Shown piece after piece: positions 44,969 through 57,422 of a DNA stretch of 64,000 nt. The DNA lies in contig NC_034011.1 of NCBI RefSeq assembly GCF_000346465.2, forward strand, positions 10,739,898 through 10,803,897. Reading direction: 5' to 3'. Position numbers and translations under genes: made by a program. The DNA comes from Prunus persica (Eukaryota; Streptophyta; Magnoliopsida; Rosales; Rosaceae). Below the pieces are notes generated by a model. The model saw only the letters and a list, made by a program, of their open reading frames with translations. It had not been told where the DNA came from and did no database searches. The stretch's first letter is position 1. Every line of letters starts with the position of its first letter.

Positions 44969-46157
44969 TTTTTCTTATGTGTTTTCTTCCTTTATTGTTT
45001 CTGTAATTTCTAATTGTAATGTTTTGGGGTTGGTTCCTCGTCAATCTCATCGTAGATACAAATTCATACCAATCAAAAAAAGAAAAAGAAATATACAGAT
45101 TTTGTCTCTTCTAACTCTCTTAGTTTGTGGTTCATTGTAATTTTCAATACAAGAACCATCTTTTATTTATCTGGATATTAGTGTAGAATTGTTCTCAGTT
45201 AGAAAAAAATTATAACTTCTTGAGTTAACTACACAAAACCCCCAAATTTGGGGCTGCATTTTAAATTGATACTCGGTAATGAGTTTGTTAGTTTGTCCGT
45301 TAAATGATTACGTGACAAAAGTCGGTCTAACTTTTTATGCTTATGTTCATTTTAAGTACGGTAAAAGTAATTAAAAAGAAAATAACAAAAAATATTAAAA
45401 CTATCCTACACTTGAAACCCACCCACGGCAGCTCAAAATTTGAGTGAAAATAAATAAGAAATTTAAAAAGGAAAAGAAAAAAGAGTCTTATCTTTCACAC
45501 GAGGAAAGATGTGTAGAAAAAAAAAATAATTTGAACACATTTTCAATTAAATCGTCAAATAACCCAATTGTATAAATCCATTATGACTACACCAAATGAA
45601 ATGAACAAGTACTTAAATTTTCTTAGGTGTTGAATATAGGGTGTAGAGTTTTTTCAAGTTTAGAAAAGGGATGATCAAAGTCACAATTTTCCAAAGCTTC
45701 CAAAACCTAAACCATGAATGTGAATGCTTCTTAAAGCCGGGCATGCTGACTTGTCCCTTGCCTTTATTGGTGACATGAGCATGATCACATTTGATGATGG
45801 CCCAAATCAATTATTAAAATAAAATAACATAACATAACATTTGGTTTGGGATTTGGCTCCTTCAATCCGCGCCCAAAGTTTCTATTTTTGTAAACTTTGT
45901 CATCTTCCACAGTTGCCACCTCAAAATTTCAGTGAAAAACAAAAGTCAATTGCCAACTCCCTCCTTTCTTGAAAGCAAAATTCAAAACCCCAAAATTTAA
46001 CCTTAAGAATACAAAGAAGAAGAAGAAGAAAAAACAACCCGAGATTCAAATATCCCTCCAAAATAGAATTAGAATTTAGAACCCAATCGCATGAACATGA
46101 TAAATACCTCACTCCTTCCCTGCTGCTGCCCCAACTCCCTCAAAGTTTTTATTATTC
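44969..46157. other. Spacer between tandem KEN-box genes, with duplicated promoter
   Basis: Contains the 3' UTR of the first gene, then AT-rich sequence. From about 45840 it is a diverged copy of the first gene's promoter and leader (TTTGGGATTTGGCTCCTTC, CCTCCAAAATAGAATTAGAA, ATACCTCACTCC). Confidence 0.6.
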
Positions 46158-46331
46158 ATGGAGGAGGTCGTTGGTTGCCGTGGCCACAGCAACAAAGAGA
46201 ACGTGATCCCTCCTTTCTCTGCAAGGGCAAAGCTCACCAACCCGGTTCCCGGAAACGGGTCATCTTTCACGAAATGCGATAAGAAGATGAGATTAAGGAG
46301 GAAATTTATAAGCAGCCATGGTAAAAGTTAA
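46158..46331 (+). pseudogene. Truncated tandem paralogue of the KEN-box gene
   Basis: The frame of 57 aa starts MEEVVGCRGHSNKENVIPPF and runs to MRLRRKFISSHGKS then TAA. It aligns with the first gene through the KEN box (residues 13-15) and the RLRRK patch. Homology stops exactly where the D-box (RKPLADITN) begins in the full gene. With an upstream leader also duplicated, it is a partial tandem duplication. It could be a pseudogene or a short KEN-only protein; I favour pseudogene. Confidence 0.7.
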
Positions 46332-46686
46332 GAAAAAAAAGAAGATAAAAATCCCAATTTCCTTATATGCCAGTCATCAACCCAGTACAATTAGATTAAT
46401 ATCAATTCATCTTGAAAATTCGATAATACTACTTTCGAAACACAAATCTACCACTGCCTGAACAGAATGTACAGAAACACCCCTTGCCTTCTCCGAATAT
46501 CACAGATCTACCACTGCGAGCACCAACCGCGTGTCAAACTCCCGCCGAGACGAAAATGCTTTCGGTGTTGCGAAACAAAAACAGAAACCAAATTTCAGAC
46601 ACACAACGAAAAAACAATAAACAATAAATTTTTTAAAAAAAATGCACACACAAAGCGTGAGTCGTGACTATTCATTACCTGTGACG

Positions 46687-47630
46687 TCAGCACGCTTCGT
46701 ACGAAACGCAGGCCAAAGCAGTAGAATTGGCGCCACCGCCGCAACTCGGCGACCTCTGCCTCTTTCTCTCCTGCACCGACTCCTTCGCCGGATGAGTGGT
46801 CTCAGAAGCCCCAGAGGACAAGGAAGCACCGTCCAGAGCGGAAACTACGCCGTAGGCTACCGAATTCAGGGGTAAGGGCGACGATTGCTGATGCTTGTTG
46901 TGCTTGGCGACGTCGGAGCAGGGGCTTGTAAGAGGAGGAGAGCAGTGGGCGTGTTTCGATGAGCTTAGGGTTTCAATGGAGGTGACGCAGCACTCTTTCC
47001 AGTTGAGCACGTCGAGGGCGGCGATGACGTCCTCTGGCGCCGTGATTACAAACGGCGAGATGCCGTCTTTGAGCGTAGAGCGAGCCGGCTGGACCAGGGA
47101 CATTGAGCTCACGGCGTCGATCAGACGTTGCTAGAAAGTTGAAGAAAAGGGAAAAGCAGAGGAAAATGTGATGGATTAGCGTTTTCGAGAAAGTGCGAGA
47201 AAAATCGAGGAAGATATAAGCAAATTTTAACGAAATAAGAAACAACAAACTAAGCTAGAGAAGAAATGGAAATCATCATGATATGTAATCAATGAACATT
47301 TCATCAAAAAAAATTTCTCTGGAACCAAACAGAAGCTAAGAATGAATGAATTTTCTCACCTTGTTGAGTCCGTGGATTTTCCTGTACCCGTGCATGCCGA
47401 GGATCTGCAAAACCGAAATTCCGAGACGAAGAAGAAATCAATATTCCATTTAAAAATCAAAGTAAAAGATGTAACTAAATTAGATGATGAAGAAGAAGAA
47501 GAACCTGATTGAGATCTGATGCGGTGAGATGGAGGTTGGAGTGAGACTGAGTGAGAAGAAGGTAATCTTCCAGAGACATCTTGTGGTTGGGGCCTCTCGT
47601 TTTCACTTTGCTCACACTCACCATCGCCAT
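46687..47630 (-). CDS. DUF7787-like protein, three exons
   Basis: Exons on minus: 47630-47505, 47404-47360, 47130-46687; all introns GT-AG; 204 aa. The N-terminal 90 residues carry the conserved plant block MSLEDYLLL, NLHLTASDLNQILGMHGYRKIHGLNKQRLIDAVSSM, SRSTL-like PARSTL, matching what I remember of the DUF7787 family (function unknown). The C-terminal half is Ser-rich and low complexity with a basic patch (QERKRQRSPS), suggesting disorder and perhaps nuclear location. The ATG at 47628-47630 is the first in frame; ATG two codons later is an alternative. It converges on the truncated KEN-box copy. Confidence 0.85.
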
Positions 47631-48282
47631 TTTCGCTCTGCTTTCTCTTTTGCGTTTATCTCTGCTCTTTTAATTTTATCACCTATACTAATCCTTTTAA
47701 ATATGCGACCTATTTCATCGATTTTTTTTTTCTTTTTTTCTGTTCTTTTCCTTTTTTCTTTTTCTTTTTTATTATTATTTTTTATTTTTAAGATGAGCTG
47801 TGAAATATGATTATTAGTGTAGCAATTTTCTGAAATAATTCTCAGTAAACTATGTGAGCTCAAATCCACTTGAAAAAGACCTACCTTTTATCAGTCGCTT
47901 TTTTGAATTTCTTTTCAAGTTGAATACGACCAATTTTGGTTCGTTATAAATTGTTTTTAGGCCCAATTTTGAAGTTTTTTTTATGTAAAAAAAAATATAT
48001 AGAAGTGTAACTTCGTCAATTTTTTATTTGTTTTTTTACTAATCTAAAAAAAACAGGGAAGAAGAGAGGAGAGGAGAAAAGAGGAGGGGTTATGATGTTT
48101 CTTTCTCTTCTCCATTCTATTAAGATTTTTCTATGGAACTCACATAAAGATACTAAAGCTAGAGTTTTTTTTTTTTGGACTCCAACAATTAGGTCCAATT
48201 TTGAAATTAAAACTTAACATTATGTTCAAAAAATCACATGGATGCATTTCCAATTAAATTGCATCATTGTTATACAAAACTT
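47631..48282. other. Upstream region of the DUF7787-like gene and spacer
   Basis: T-rich and A-rich tracts, with an A/G-rich stretch around 48055-48090. No gene seen. Confidence 0.5.
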
Positions 48283-48299
48283 AGAAACAAACCAATGTT
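48283..48299. repeat. Left target-site duplication of LINE 2 (17 bp)
   Basis: AGAAACAAACCAATGTT recurs perfectly at 54339-54355 and, through a later duplication, at 55315-55331. Confidence 0.9.
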
Positions 48300-48334
48300 G
48301 ACGCCCGTCTAATTTTCTCTCTCCCAACTTTTCG

Positions 48335-49649
48335 ATGAGAGTCTTTTCGGCTGAGAAGGAAGATGTGGAGGAAGTGGTCTGTTCTTTTGATAAGGTGTTG
48401 TCGTTAACTAACGAAGAACAAGTTGACCTTCAAATTGAACCAGATGATACGAAAATGATGAGTGAGCGACTCCACCTCTATTTGGTAGGGACGGTACTTA
48501 CTGATCAAGGTTTCAACTGTGAGGCTTTCAAACAAACCATGATGAGGGCTTGGGGTACGATGTGAGAGATGGGTGTGTGAAGGACCTGCGAGATAATCTT
48601 TTCTTATTCACGTTCACTACTATGCGTGATAATGAGATGGTGATACAAGGGGGACCTTGGAATTTTGATAAAAACCTAGTCTTACTAGAAACACCAGATG
48701 GTAATAGAGCCCTGAACAGAATGGTTCTTCAGAATGCTGATTTTTGGGTTCAAGTGCACAATCTGCCATTAAATAGAATGACTGCTATGACAAGGCGCCA
48801 GATTGGGAATAGGTTGGGTCAATGCATTGATGTGATGGAGGGAGCAGACGGTGAATGTTTGGGTAGGTATTTGCGTATTAGGGTCCGGTTGGATGTGACC
48901 AAACCTCTTCGTAGAGTGATGAAGCTGTGATTTGACCACTCTTTAGAGGCAGTGATTGAGTTCAAATATGAACAGCTACCTGATTTTTGTTATGCTTGTG
49001 GGAGGATTGGCCATGTAGTCAAGGAGTGCAAATTTGTGAGCGCCTTAGAGAAGGAAGCAAAAGAAAAGCCTTATGGTTCCTAGTTACATTCGAAGTTTGA
49101 GGTGGGGAGGAGGGGAACTATTAGTCCAAGGAAGCAGGAGGAAGAGAGGACTAGTCAACGATCTTTTAGGAAATAAGAAGGAGACTGTCCAGGAGTGGGT
49201 GGAGATAAGTGGTCTAAAGGCAGGCCACATGGGAATTATCTTCAAGATAAGGAACATGGTACTGGTGGTTTAATTACAATTGAGGATGATTTAGATGACA
49301 ATGCATCTTTGGCAAACAGATCGAAGAGTAAAAGGGGGGTGGTGAAGGGGGGAGAAAATTCACAATCAGTGAAGGGGAATTCATTGGCTGACAAATTTGC
49401 GGAGCCTGCTCGCCGCCGGAAGTTTAAAGAAGAAGAAATTCAACGAGCGTTGAGAGAGGCAGCTTGGGAGACAGCACAAGCAGTAGCTACTAATGCACCA
49501 TCTACCAAGCCTAACATTCTGAGTGATCCGAAAAATAGAAGGGGAGGTGATATGAAAAGTAAGGGAGATGGAGCTGTGTTTATAAATCAGATAGACACTC
49601 AAAAAGTGGAGTCGGGTCCCATTCGAAAAACAATGTTAAGACAGTGACA
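48335..49649 (+). pseudogene. LINE 2 ORF1 (DUF4283 / zinc knuckle), broken
   Basis: Pieces in order: LYLVGTVLTDQGFNCEAFKQ, then after a frameshift near 48555 DNEMVIQGGPWNFDKNLVLL, RIRVRLDVTKPLRRV, and a CCHC knuckle CYACGRIGHVVKEC (49000). Stops occur at about 48928 and 49081. A basic, charged C-terminal part follows to 49647. Confidence 0.85.
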
Positions 49650-50078
49650 GATTATTTTCATAAAATATTGGGCAGCTTAAAAAATAATGAGGACACTATT
49701 GTAAAAGGAGGAGCACATGCTGATGCAGAGTAGGAATTAAAAAGTGTACTTGAGAAAGTGGAATTAGCAGAAATGGAAAATAAAGAGGAACAACCTGCAC
49801 TTATGCAAATTGACAATGCCAGTAGCTCTGAAACAAGAGGAGACGCATTGGTTAAAGTAGGTAGAGGGAGATGGAAGCGCACGGCACGACTGGTGAAACC
49901 GATTTGAGAAAATACAGGTCGTGGGCTTGATAACAATGTGGGAAAGGAGGAAGGAAAAAGAAAATGTGAGGAAACAACTCTTACAGATACATTTGTAACT
50001 AAAAAAAAGTGAAGATAGAGAAAGAGGCAAGAATTGCTGAGATTGAACACGTGGTGGGACTAGAGGGACTGGCCCACC

Positions 50079-53000
50079 ATGAACAATAAGAATTTTAAGT
50101 TAGAACGTCCAGGGTTTTGGGACCCCTAGGACGTTCCATTCTCTTAAGCATATTTTGAGGGAGAAAAAACCCGAGTTGGTGTTTCTTATGGAAACACGAA
50201 TGCCGAAAGCTCAAATGGAGAAAAGAAGATTGCAATGTGGTATGCCAGGGGGAATTTCTGTGGGAAAAGTAGGGTTGGGGGGAGGTTTATTATTGATGTG
50301 GACAACTGGTTGGGAGGTGAATTTGTTGTCATACTCGACAGTCATATACATGTATGAGTTAAAACCCCGGATAATTATTGATTCTGTTTGACGAGTTTTT
50401 ATGGGAATCCAGAAACCCAAAATTGAAGATTTTCTTGGGAATTACTTCGACGTCTCTCACAATCAGTGTATGGACCTTGGCTAATCATCGGAGACTTTAA
50501 TGAAATCTTGATGGCTTCAGAGAAAAAAGGTATGAGAGACTGCCCAGCATGTCAAATGAACTCTTTTCGCCAAGCCTTGGCGGATTGTGACTTGTGTAGT
50601 GTCCCATACCAAGTATATCCTTTCACTTGGGCTAGAACATACCCGAGTGGGGATATGGTGGAGGAAATGTTGGATAGGTGTGTGGTTAATTGGAGAATTA
50701 GTGCAGATTATGGTCACATTCTGACATATCATTTAGTAGCACCGGGGTCAGATCACTATCCGATACTTGGTGAATTATTGAATGAAACCCCCACCATGGA
50801 GGCAAAGAAAAAAAAGAAGATTTCATTTTAAACAAATGTGGACACTTGAGAAAGGCGGTGAAGATATTATTCGTGAGGCTTGGGATTCAACTGATGTTAT
50901 GGGAGGCGTGAAGGAGGGAATTAAGAATTATGCAAGGAAATTGGCAAAATGGAATAAATTAACCTTTGGGCATGTGCAAAAGCAGCTTGTTGTTGCCCAT
51001 AAGGAACTAGAGGTTTTACAAGGGAGAATGGGACAAGATCAAATGTTACAAAAGAAAAAAGTAGAAAGGAGCATTGTTGTCTTACTCGAGAAAGAGGAGG
51101 TAATGTGGAGGCAGCGTTCCAGGGTTGCTTAATTAAAGGAAGGGGACAAAAACACCAAGTTTTTTTCATGAAAGAGCCAACACAAGGGAACGGAAAAATA
51201 CAACAAAAGGGTTGTATGACGAAGATCATTTCTAGCAAACAGATAAGCAAGTTATTGGTTTGATGTTCTGCAATTTTTTCAATCATTTATTTTCTACTTC
51301 AGGTAGCAGGGATATGGAGAGAGTCTTAGAGATGATTGAGCCATAGGTGACACACCAGATGAATTACCAATTACTCCAACCTTTTACTAGAACAGATGTG
51401 GAGACTAAATTGTTTTACATGTATCCTATGAAGGCACCGGGGCATGATGGAATGCCGGCTCTTCTATCAATGCTACTGGCACATTGTAGGGGACGAGGTA
51501 TCGCACAAGTGCTTGCAGATATTGAATGGAGAAAGCAGTGTCCAAGAATTTAATCATACTCTAATCTCCTTAATTCCTAAGGTGTAGACACCGTATAGAG
51601 TGACTGATTTTTGACCAATAAGTCTATGTACAGTGATTTACAAAATTATTGCAAAAGCTTTTGCCAATATGCTCAAGTGCTTATTGCCTTCCGTTATCTC
51701 CAAGTCACAAAGTGCATTTGTACCCCAACATCTAATTCTTGATAATGTGATGGTAGCATTTGAGACAATGCATTTTATGAAAAGCTTGAAGAAGGGGCAA
51801 CAAACGAAGATGGCCATTAATGTTGAGATTGGGATTTGCTTCAGAGTGGGTGAAACGGATAATGGACTGCTTAACAACAGTTACTTTTTCGGTGCTTTGG
51901 AATGGTAATCCATTCAGGCATGTCGTTCCTCGGAGAGGGTTGAGACAAGGGTGTCCCCTCTCACCATACTTATTTTTAATGTGTGCTGAAGGCTTTTTAA
52001 GGCTGTTGCGGAATGTTGAAAGGATAAGGAGTTTGCGTGGGATTCAAATTGCTCATGGAGCTCCTCTAGTCAACCATTTATTCTTTGCTGACGATAGTAT
52101 TCTCTTTCTTGATGCAACTAAAGAGTCATGTGAAGCAGTGAAGAATATATTTCAAGTGTGTGAGGAGACTTCTGGACAAAAGATCAATTTCACAAAGTCA
52201 GCTTTAAGTTTGAGCCCAAATGCTACTGCTGTTGAAAAACAAATAGTTTTGGATTTACTAGAAATTCTGTCGGTGTCTTGCCATGAAAAATATTTAGGTT
52301 TGCCTATGGTGATGGGCAGGGGAAGGAAGCAGATTTTCGGGACTGTCAAAGATCAAATCGGAAAATGAATTAGTGGGTGGAAGGAAAAGCTCCTATCTAG
52401 AGCTGGTAAAGAGATCATGATTAAAGCTGTGTTACAGGCTATGCCCACCTACTCGATGAGCTGCTTTCGAATGCCGAAGGGGATGTGTAAGGAACTTCAT
52501 GGTTTGATGGCCAAATTTTGGTGGTCTAAAAGTAAGAATATGCGAGGTATTCATTGAACTAAATGGGAGAAATTATGTGTGAGCAAGCAGATTGGAGGAT
52601 TGGGATTTAGGGACCTTGAGGCTTTTAATCAAGCTCTCCTTGCAAAACAAAGTTGGAGATTATTTTTTAATTGTAATTCCTTGGCAGCGAGAATTTTCAA
52701 GGCCCGATATTTCCCGCATTGTAATTTTCTAGATGCTGGATTGGGGTATCGACCCTCACTTATTTGGAGTTCGTTGATATGGGGGAAGGATTTGTTGAAG
52801 GCGGGTTTGCGGTGGAGAGTTGGAAATGGTGAAGATATACATGTTTATCAGGATCGGTGGGTGCCTTTACCAATGAATTTCAAGATTATCTCATCGTCAC
52901 AATTTGATACTTCTATGAAAGTATGTGAGTTGTTTGATGCAGCCAGACAATGGGATGAAGAGCTACTAAAAGCTAATTTTTGGGAACATGAAGTGAAGGC

Positions 53001-54141
53001 TGTCCTCCAAATCCCATTGGCTTCAATTCATAGAGAGGATAAATGAATTTGGTACTATGATCGAAACGGCAAATACTCAGTCAGAAGTGGTTATATGGTT
53101 GCATGCATGAAGAAGCAGAGGGAAAATGGCATGGAAGGGCCCTCGACACAAGATGGTACATTGTTATGGAAAAAACTGTGGAGTTTGCAGTGCCTAATAA
53201 AATCAAATTTTTTCTATGGAGATGTATTTGGGGGGTTTTGCCTAGCAGACAAAATCTTCACCATAGGAAGATCTCGAATTCTCCAATATGTCCACATTGT
53301 GGGACGAAAGTGGAGTCAGTTATTCATGCAATATGGGCCTGTAATGAAGTGAAAGAAATATGGTCTTTATCACACTAGAGTGCAAATCGACATGAGTGGA
53401 GAATTACATCTTTCAAGGAACTTTGGCAAGCTGTGATTGTGGTCTCAAGTAAAGAAGAGGTGGATCTTTTTGCTTTTTTGTGCTTGGATATTTGGAATGA
53501 CAGAAACAATCTGTTGTTTCAAGGATGAAATCTTGAGAGTGTATCAGTGTTTAATAAAGCTTTGGCTTATCAGACGGAGTTCTACTCTGTAAATCTTGCC
53601 CATACACGCTCCCATAGTAGGCAAGAGCCCAATCAGAGTTCTGTTAATTGGCATGCCCCATTGGATGGTCAGTACAAAATTAATGTTGATGAGGCAGCCA
53701 AACTTGCTGGGTTTAATGCGGGGAGTTAGAGTAATGATTTGCAATGGAAATAGGGAGTTTATGGCTGCTTTTTCTCGACAAGTGGTGGGGCATTTTAGTG
53801 CACAAGCTATGGAACTAACTGCTGCAAAGGAAGGTCTTCAGTTCGCATATGATCTTGGCTTTCATGACATTGTGCTAGAAATGGATGTGCAGGGGGCGGT
53901 AGATAGAATCAATTCTAATAAAGAGTGTTTTGAAGCTGAAGGGAATCTAGTGGAAGATGTCAAGGAGATGCAGGGGTGGTTTAGATCTTTCTCGTGTATC
54001 TGGCAACGACGAGATGGTAACAAAGCTGCCCATGAGCTAGCTCAATATGGCACTAGGAACGCTGGTTTTTTCACATGGATTGAGGAGGAGCCATTATGGC
54101 TAACTCCTTTTCTTTCTGTAGATCTAGAAGCTAATGGCTAA
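50079..54141 (+). pseudogene. LINE 2 ORF2 (endonuclease-RT-RNase H), broken
   Basis: Endonuclease pieces NVQGFGTPR, METRMP, IGDFNEIL, SDHYPI. RT pieces KAPGHDGMPAL, QSAFVPQHLILDNVMVAFE, then a deletion that takes out the motif around DMSKAYDRVEW (about 51815), then GLRQGCPLSPYLF and FADDSILFL. A zf-RVT and an RNase H (NVDEAAKLAG, ELTAAKEGLQFA) follow. Stops are frequent, for example TAG in the RNase H at about 53728. Final stop 54139-54141. Confidence 0.88.
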
Positions 54142-54338
54142 TCTTTGTGTTTGATGGCAAGTGGGAGGTGCTTTTTTTCCTTTGGCGGATTTTCCTCTGT
54201 TTTGTGGGGGTTTTTTATGCTAAAGGTTTTTTTACAGAGGCCAAAGCTTGCACATCTTTTTGTTTTCTTCTCAGTGTATAATGCTATTTGGTTATTCAAT
54301 GAAATTCCTTTTATAAAAAAATTATAAAAAAATGAAGA

Positions 54339-54355
54339 AGAAACAAACCAATGTT
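54339..54355. repeat. Right target-site duplication of LINE 2 (first copy)
   Basis: AGAAACAAACCAATGTT, identical to 48283-48299. A further copy at 55315-55331 is in duplication unit 2. Confidence 0.9.
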
Positions 54356-54411
54356 CCGATTCCTCCCCCCATGAGTGGAGAATTACATCTTTCAAGGAAC
54401 TTTGGCAAGCT

Positions 54412-55123
54412 GTGATTGTGGTCTCAAGTAAAGAAGAGGTGGATCTTTTTGCTTTTTTGTGCTTGGATATTTGGAATGACAGAAACAATCTGTTGTTTCA
54501 AGGACGAAATCTTGAGAGTGTATTAGTGTTTAATAAAGCTTTGGCTTATCAGACGGAGTTCTACTCTGTAAATCTTGCCCATACACGCTCCCATAGTAGG
54601 CAAGAGCCCAATCAGAGTTCTGTTAATTGGCATGCCCCATTGGATGGTCAGTACAAAATTAATGTTGATGGGGCAGCCAAACTTGCTGGGTTTAATGCGG
54701 GGAGTTGGAGCAGTGATTCGCAATGGAAATAGGGAGTTTATGGCTGCTTTTTCTCGACAAGTGGTGGGGCATTTTAGTGCACAAGCTATGGAACTAACTG
54801 CTGCAAAGGAAGGTCTTCAGTTCGCATATGATCTTGGCTTTCATGACATTGTGCTAGAAATGGATGCGCAGGGGGCGGTAGATAGAATCAATTCTAATGA
54901 AGAGTGTTTTGAAGCTGAAGGGAATCTAGTGGAAGATGTCAAGGAGATGCAGGGGTGGTTTAGATCTTTCTCGTGTATCTGGCAATGACGAGATGGTAAC
55001 AAAGCTGCCCATGAGCTAGCTCAATATGGCGCTAGGAATGCTGGTTTTTTCACATGGATTGAGGAGGAGCCATTATGGCCAACTCCTTTTCTTTCTGTAG
55101 ATCTAGAAGCTAATGGCTGATCT
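54412..55123 (+). pseudogene. Second copy of the LINE 2 ORF2 C-terminus (RNase H)
   Basis: In this copy NVDGAAKLAG has the normal Gly and the TAG of copy 1 is Trp. A frame change follows near 54715, and a new TGA at about 54986 interrupts CIWQ, where copy 1 has an Arg codon. The two copies thus carry complementary lesions. Confidence 0.85.
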
Positions 55124-56140
55124 TTATGTTTGATGGCAAGTGGGAGGTGCTTTTTTTCCTTTGGTGGATTTTCCTCCTGTTTTGTGGGGGTTTTTTATTC
55201 TAAAGGTTTTTTTACAGAGGCCAAAGCTTGCACATCTTTTTGTTTTCTTCTTAGTGTATAATGCTATTTGGTTATTCAATAAAATTCCTTTCATAAAAAA
55301 ATTTTAAAAAAAAAAGAAACAAACCAATGTTCCGATTCCTCCCCCCACAAAGCCCATATCTGCTTGCTCTGATTTCCTCCATGTCAACAATTTGAACAGA
55401 TTTTACGACACTTGAAAAAGTAAAACAACGATTTGTGGGGAGGATGTTGGAAATATGCTCTAAAATCAAACATTTGATGTAACTTTATGAATATTTTATT
55501 ATATTTTACGATAAATCAAAATGGGCAGTTACGTTGATTTAGGTAATAGTCTCATTAATGGTTATCTACCAAAACGACAAGTCCATGGGGAGGGAGATGC
55601 AGAAAGCGATATAAAGAAGTTAGGCCACGAGCCATTTCCCTATAACTCACACCCTGAAAAGTTCATGGTCATAGGATTGTCAACTAGGTATTGACAATCC
55701 GCAAAGACTAGCATACAGTGTATCTGCTCAATTGAAAAGATGACTTATCTCAAGTCATTTATGTAGAAACACTAAGATAAGTGTATGGGTGTTCACTAGA
55801 GAGTGAATTCACTGAACGCGATCAACCGAGGGATCTTGTATCAAAGTTTTACCTACATGTCAAACAAGATCTCCATAGTTGCAATAATGTAAATTAGTCA
55901 TCGACCTGATGCACCATAGTTGTCTCATGGAAGCGTTGTGAGCCTTCGATCATACTAAAGCATCGCGTTCCCGGGGCATGGCCATAATGTATGGTGGGGG
56001 TTTGTGATCAATTCATGGTGGCAAGTGAGTGTACAACAAGGAATCTCTATTTTAAGTATAGAGAGAGAATGTTATGACGATATGATTCAGGAGACTTCGG
56101 CTGAAACACTAGGTATGATTGAAAATAGTAATTCCAATCA

Positions 56141-57072
56141 AGGTCTAAAATATCGAGGGTTGAAGAAATATCGGGGGTCCAAAAACATGAAAATATCGAA
56201 AAATTATCAATATTGTTAAAAATTGAATAAAAACTACGGAAATTATAAGAAAAACTTGAAAATTTTGATTGAAACTTTAGAGGATATTTATTTAGTCAAT
56301 TATCTATTATTTTAACGCACAAAATTGGAAGGGAATGCATTGCATGGTGGTTTTGACTGATTTAAGTTGATTATATAGCTAGCTGACAAACACTATGAGT
56401 ATAGAAAATATGTAGTAATTAATGAAAGAATATTAAACAAACCATAATAATTTACTACAATATTTTACACTTAACACATTACATGGTAAGATACATTGAG
56501 TGACTTAGTACCACACAGAGTTCTTATGAGGCTCAAAATTTTCACTGTCTTCATCATCTTTAGATATATGTAGAGTACGTGTACTGTTAAAAGTAGTATT
56601 CAAATGATAAATCCCCAAAATAGTTTTGCATGTAATTGTTAACATGCCACCCATATGGATTCAAGATTGTTTGACGTTACCTATAAGAAAAATCATTTAA
56701 AGATTGGGTCTTGGATTCTTTCCATGAGCCGCTCGATCCCATCCCAAAAGGCACAGGATATGAAGGGTAGGGAAAGTGTTGGTTTTGTGTATAACAAAGT
56801 CATTAGTAATGTGGTGGATAAGGTGTTGAAGGAAGAACGGAAGTGGCACGAGTTTGAATCCCCATGTGCGCGTATAAGCCTTTTCATTATTTTTTCTATT
56901 CCATGTTCATATCGCGATATATTCACCAAATGTTGATGATAATTAAAGGATATTATCGGCACCAAAATTTTCCCGAAATTATTGATATTTATACGATAAG
57001 TACACAGATATGTTAAAAAATATCTCTCTCCCCAAAAAAACGATAATATCCCCGATATTTCAGTCCTTAATC
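56141..57072. mobile_element. Candidate non-autonomous TIR transposon (932 bp)
   Basis: CCAATCA at 56134-56140 and 57073-57079 flanks the element. Termini are inverted: AGGTCTAAAATATCGAGGG on the left and, from the right, AAGGACTGAAATATCGGGG after a few bases. No transposase seen. The 7-base duplication fits neither hAT nor MULE exactly, so the superfamily is open. Confidence 0.5.
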
Positions 57073-57110
57073 CCAATCATACTTGTATGAGTCATATAAG
57101 CTTGGATTTC

Positions 57111-57373
57111 TGTAATGACCCAAACCTAAAATTCATATTTAATTAGTAATTTATTATGCGGAAAGACAATTTTGCCCTTGGACTAAATTATGAACTTAAA
57201 GTTGACTTTTTGACCGAAAAGGAATTTGACAATTTCACATACACCGTTGCGTAGAGCACGACGAAATGAGTTCGTAGACACGAAGTGAGCTCGAATCGGA
57301 GCTTTAACGAAGAAAATACGATTAAAATATCACGAGGGGCAAAATGGTAAATTGGAAAATCAGATTTTATAAA

Positions 57374-57422
<49 letters not shown>

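Larger units (their letters stand above)
48300..54338 (+). mobile_element. Full-length L1-type LINE (LINE 2, 6,039 bp)
   Basis: Lies between 17-bp perfect target duplications and ends in an A-rich tail (ATTATAAAAAAATG). ORF1 and ORF2 are recognisable throughout but carry many stops, frameshifts and one RT deletion. Protein-level similarity to LINE 1 is that of the same broad plant L1 group, but the two are clearly different subfamilies. Confidence 0.92.
53392..55346. repeat. Tandem duplication of the LINE 2 3' end plus flanking host DNA (period 979 bp)
   Basis: Unit 1 53392-54370 and unit 2 54371-55346 are nearly identical. Each runs from ATGAGTGGAGAATTACATC to CCGATTCCTCCCCCC, so each contains the last third of ORF2, the LINE tail, the target duplication and 15 bases of host DNA. 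The duplication therefore postdates LINE insertion. The copies differ by a handful of substitutions and carry different stops. Confidence 0.95.

Noticed and set aside
46467..46667. Short frame between the KEN-box copy and the DUF7787-like gene
   Set aside because: No family signature and no splice support; probably 3' UTR of the convergent genes.
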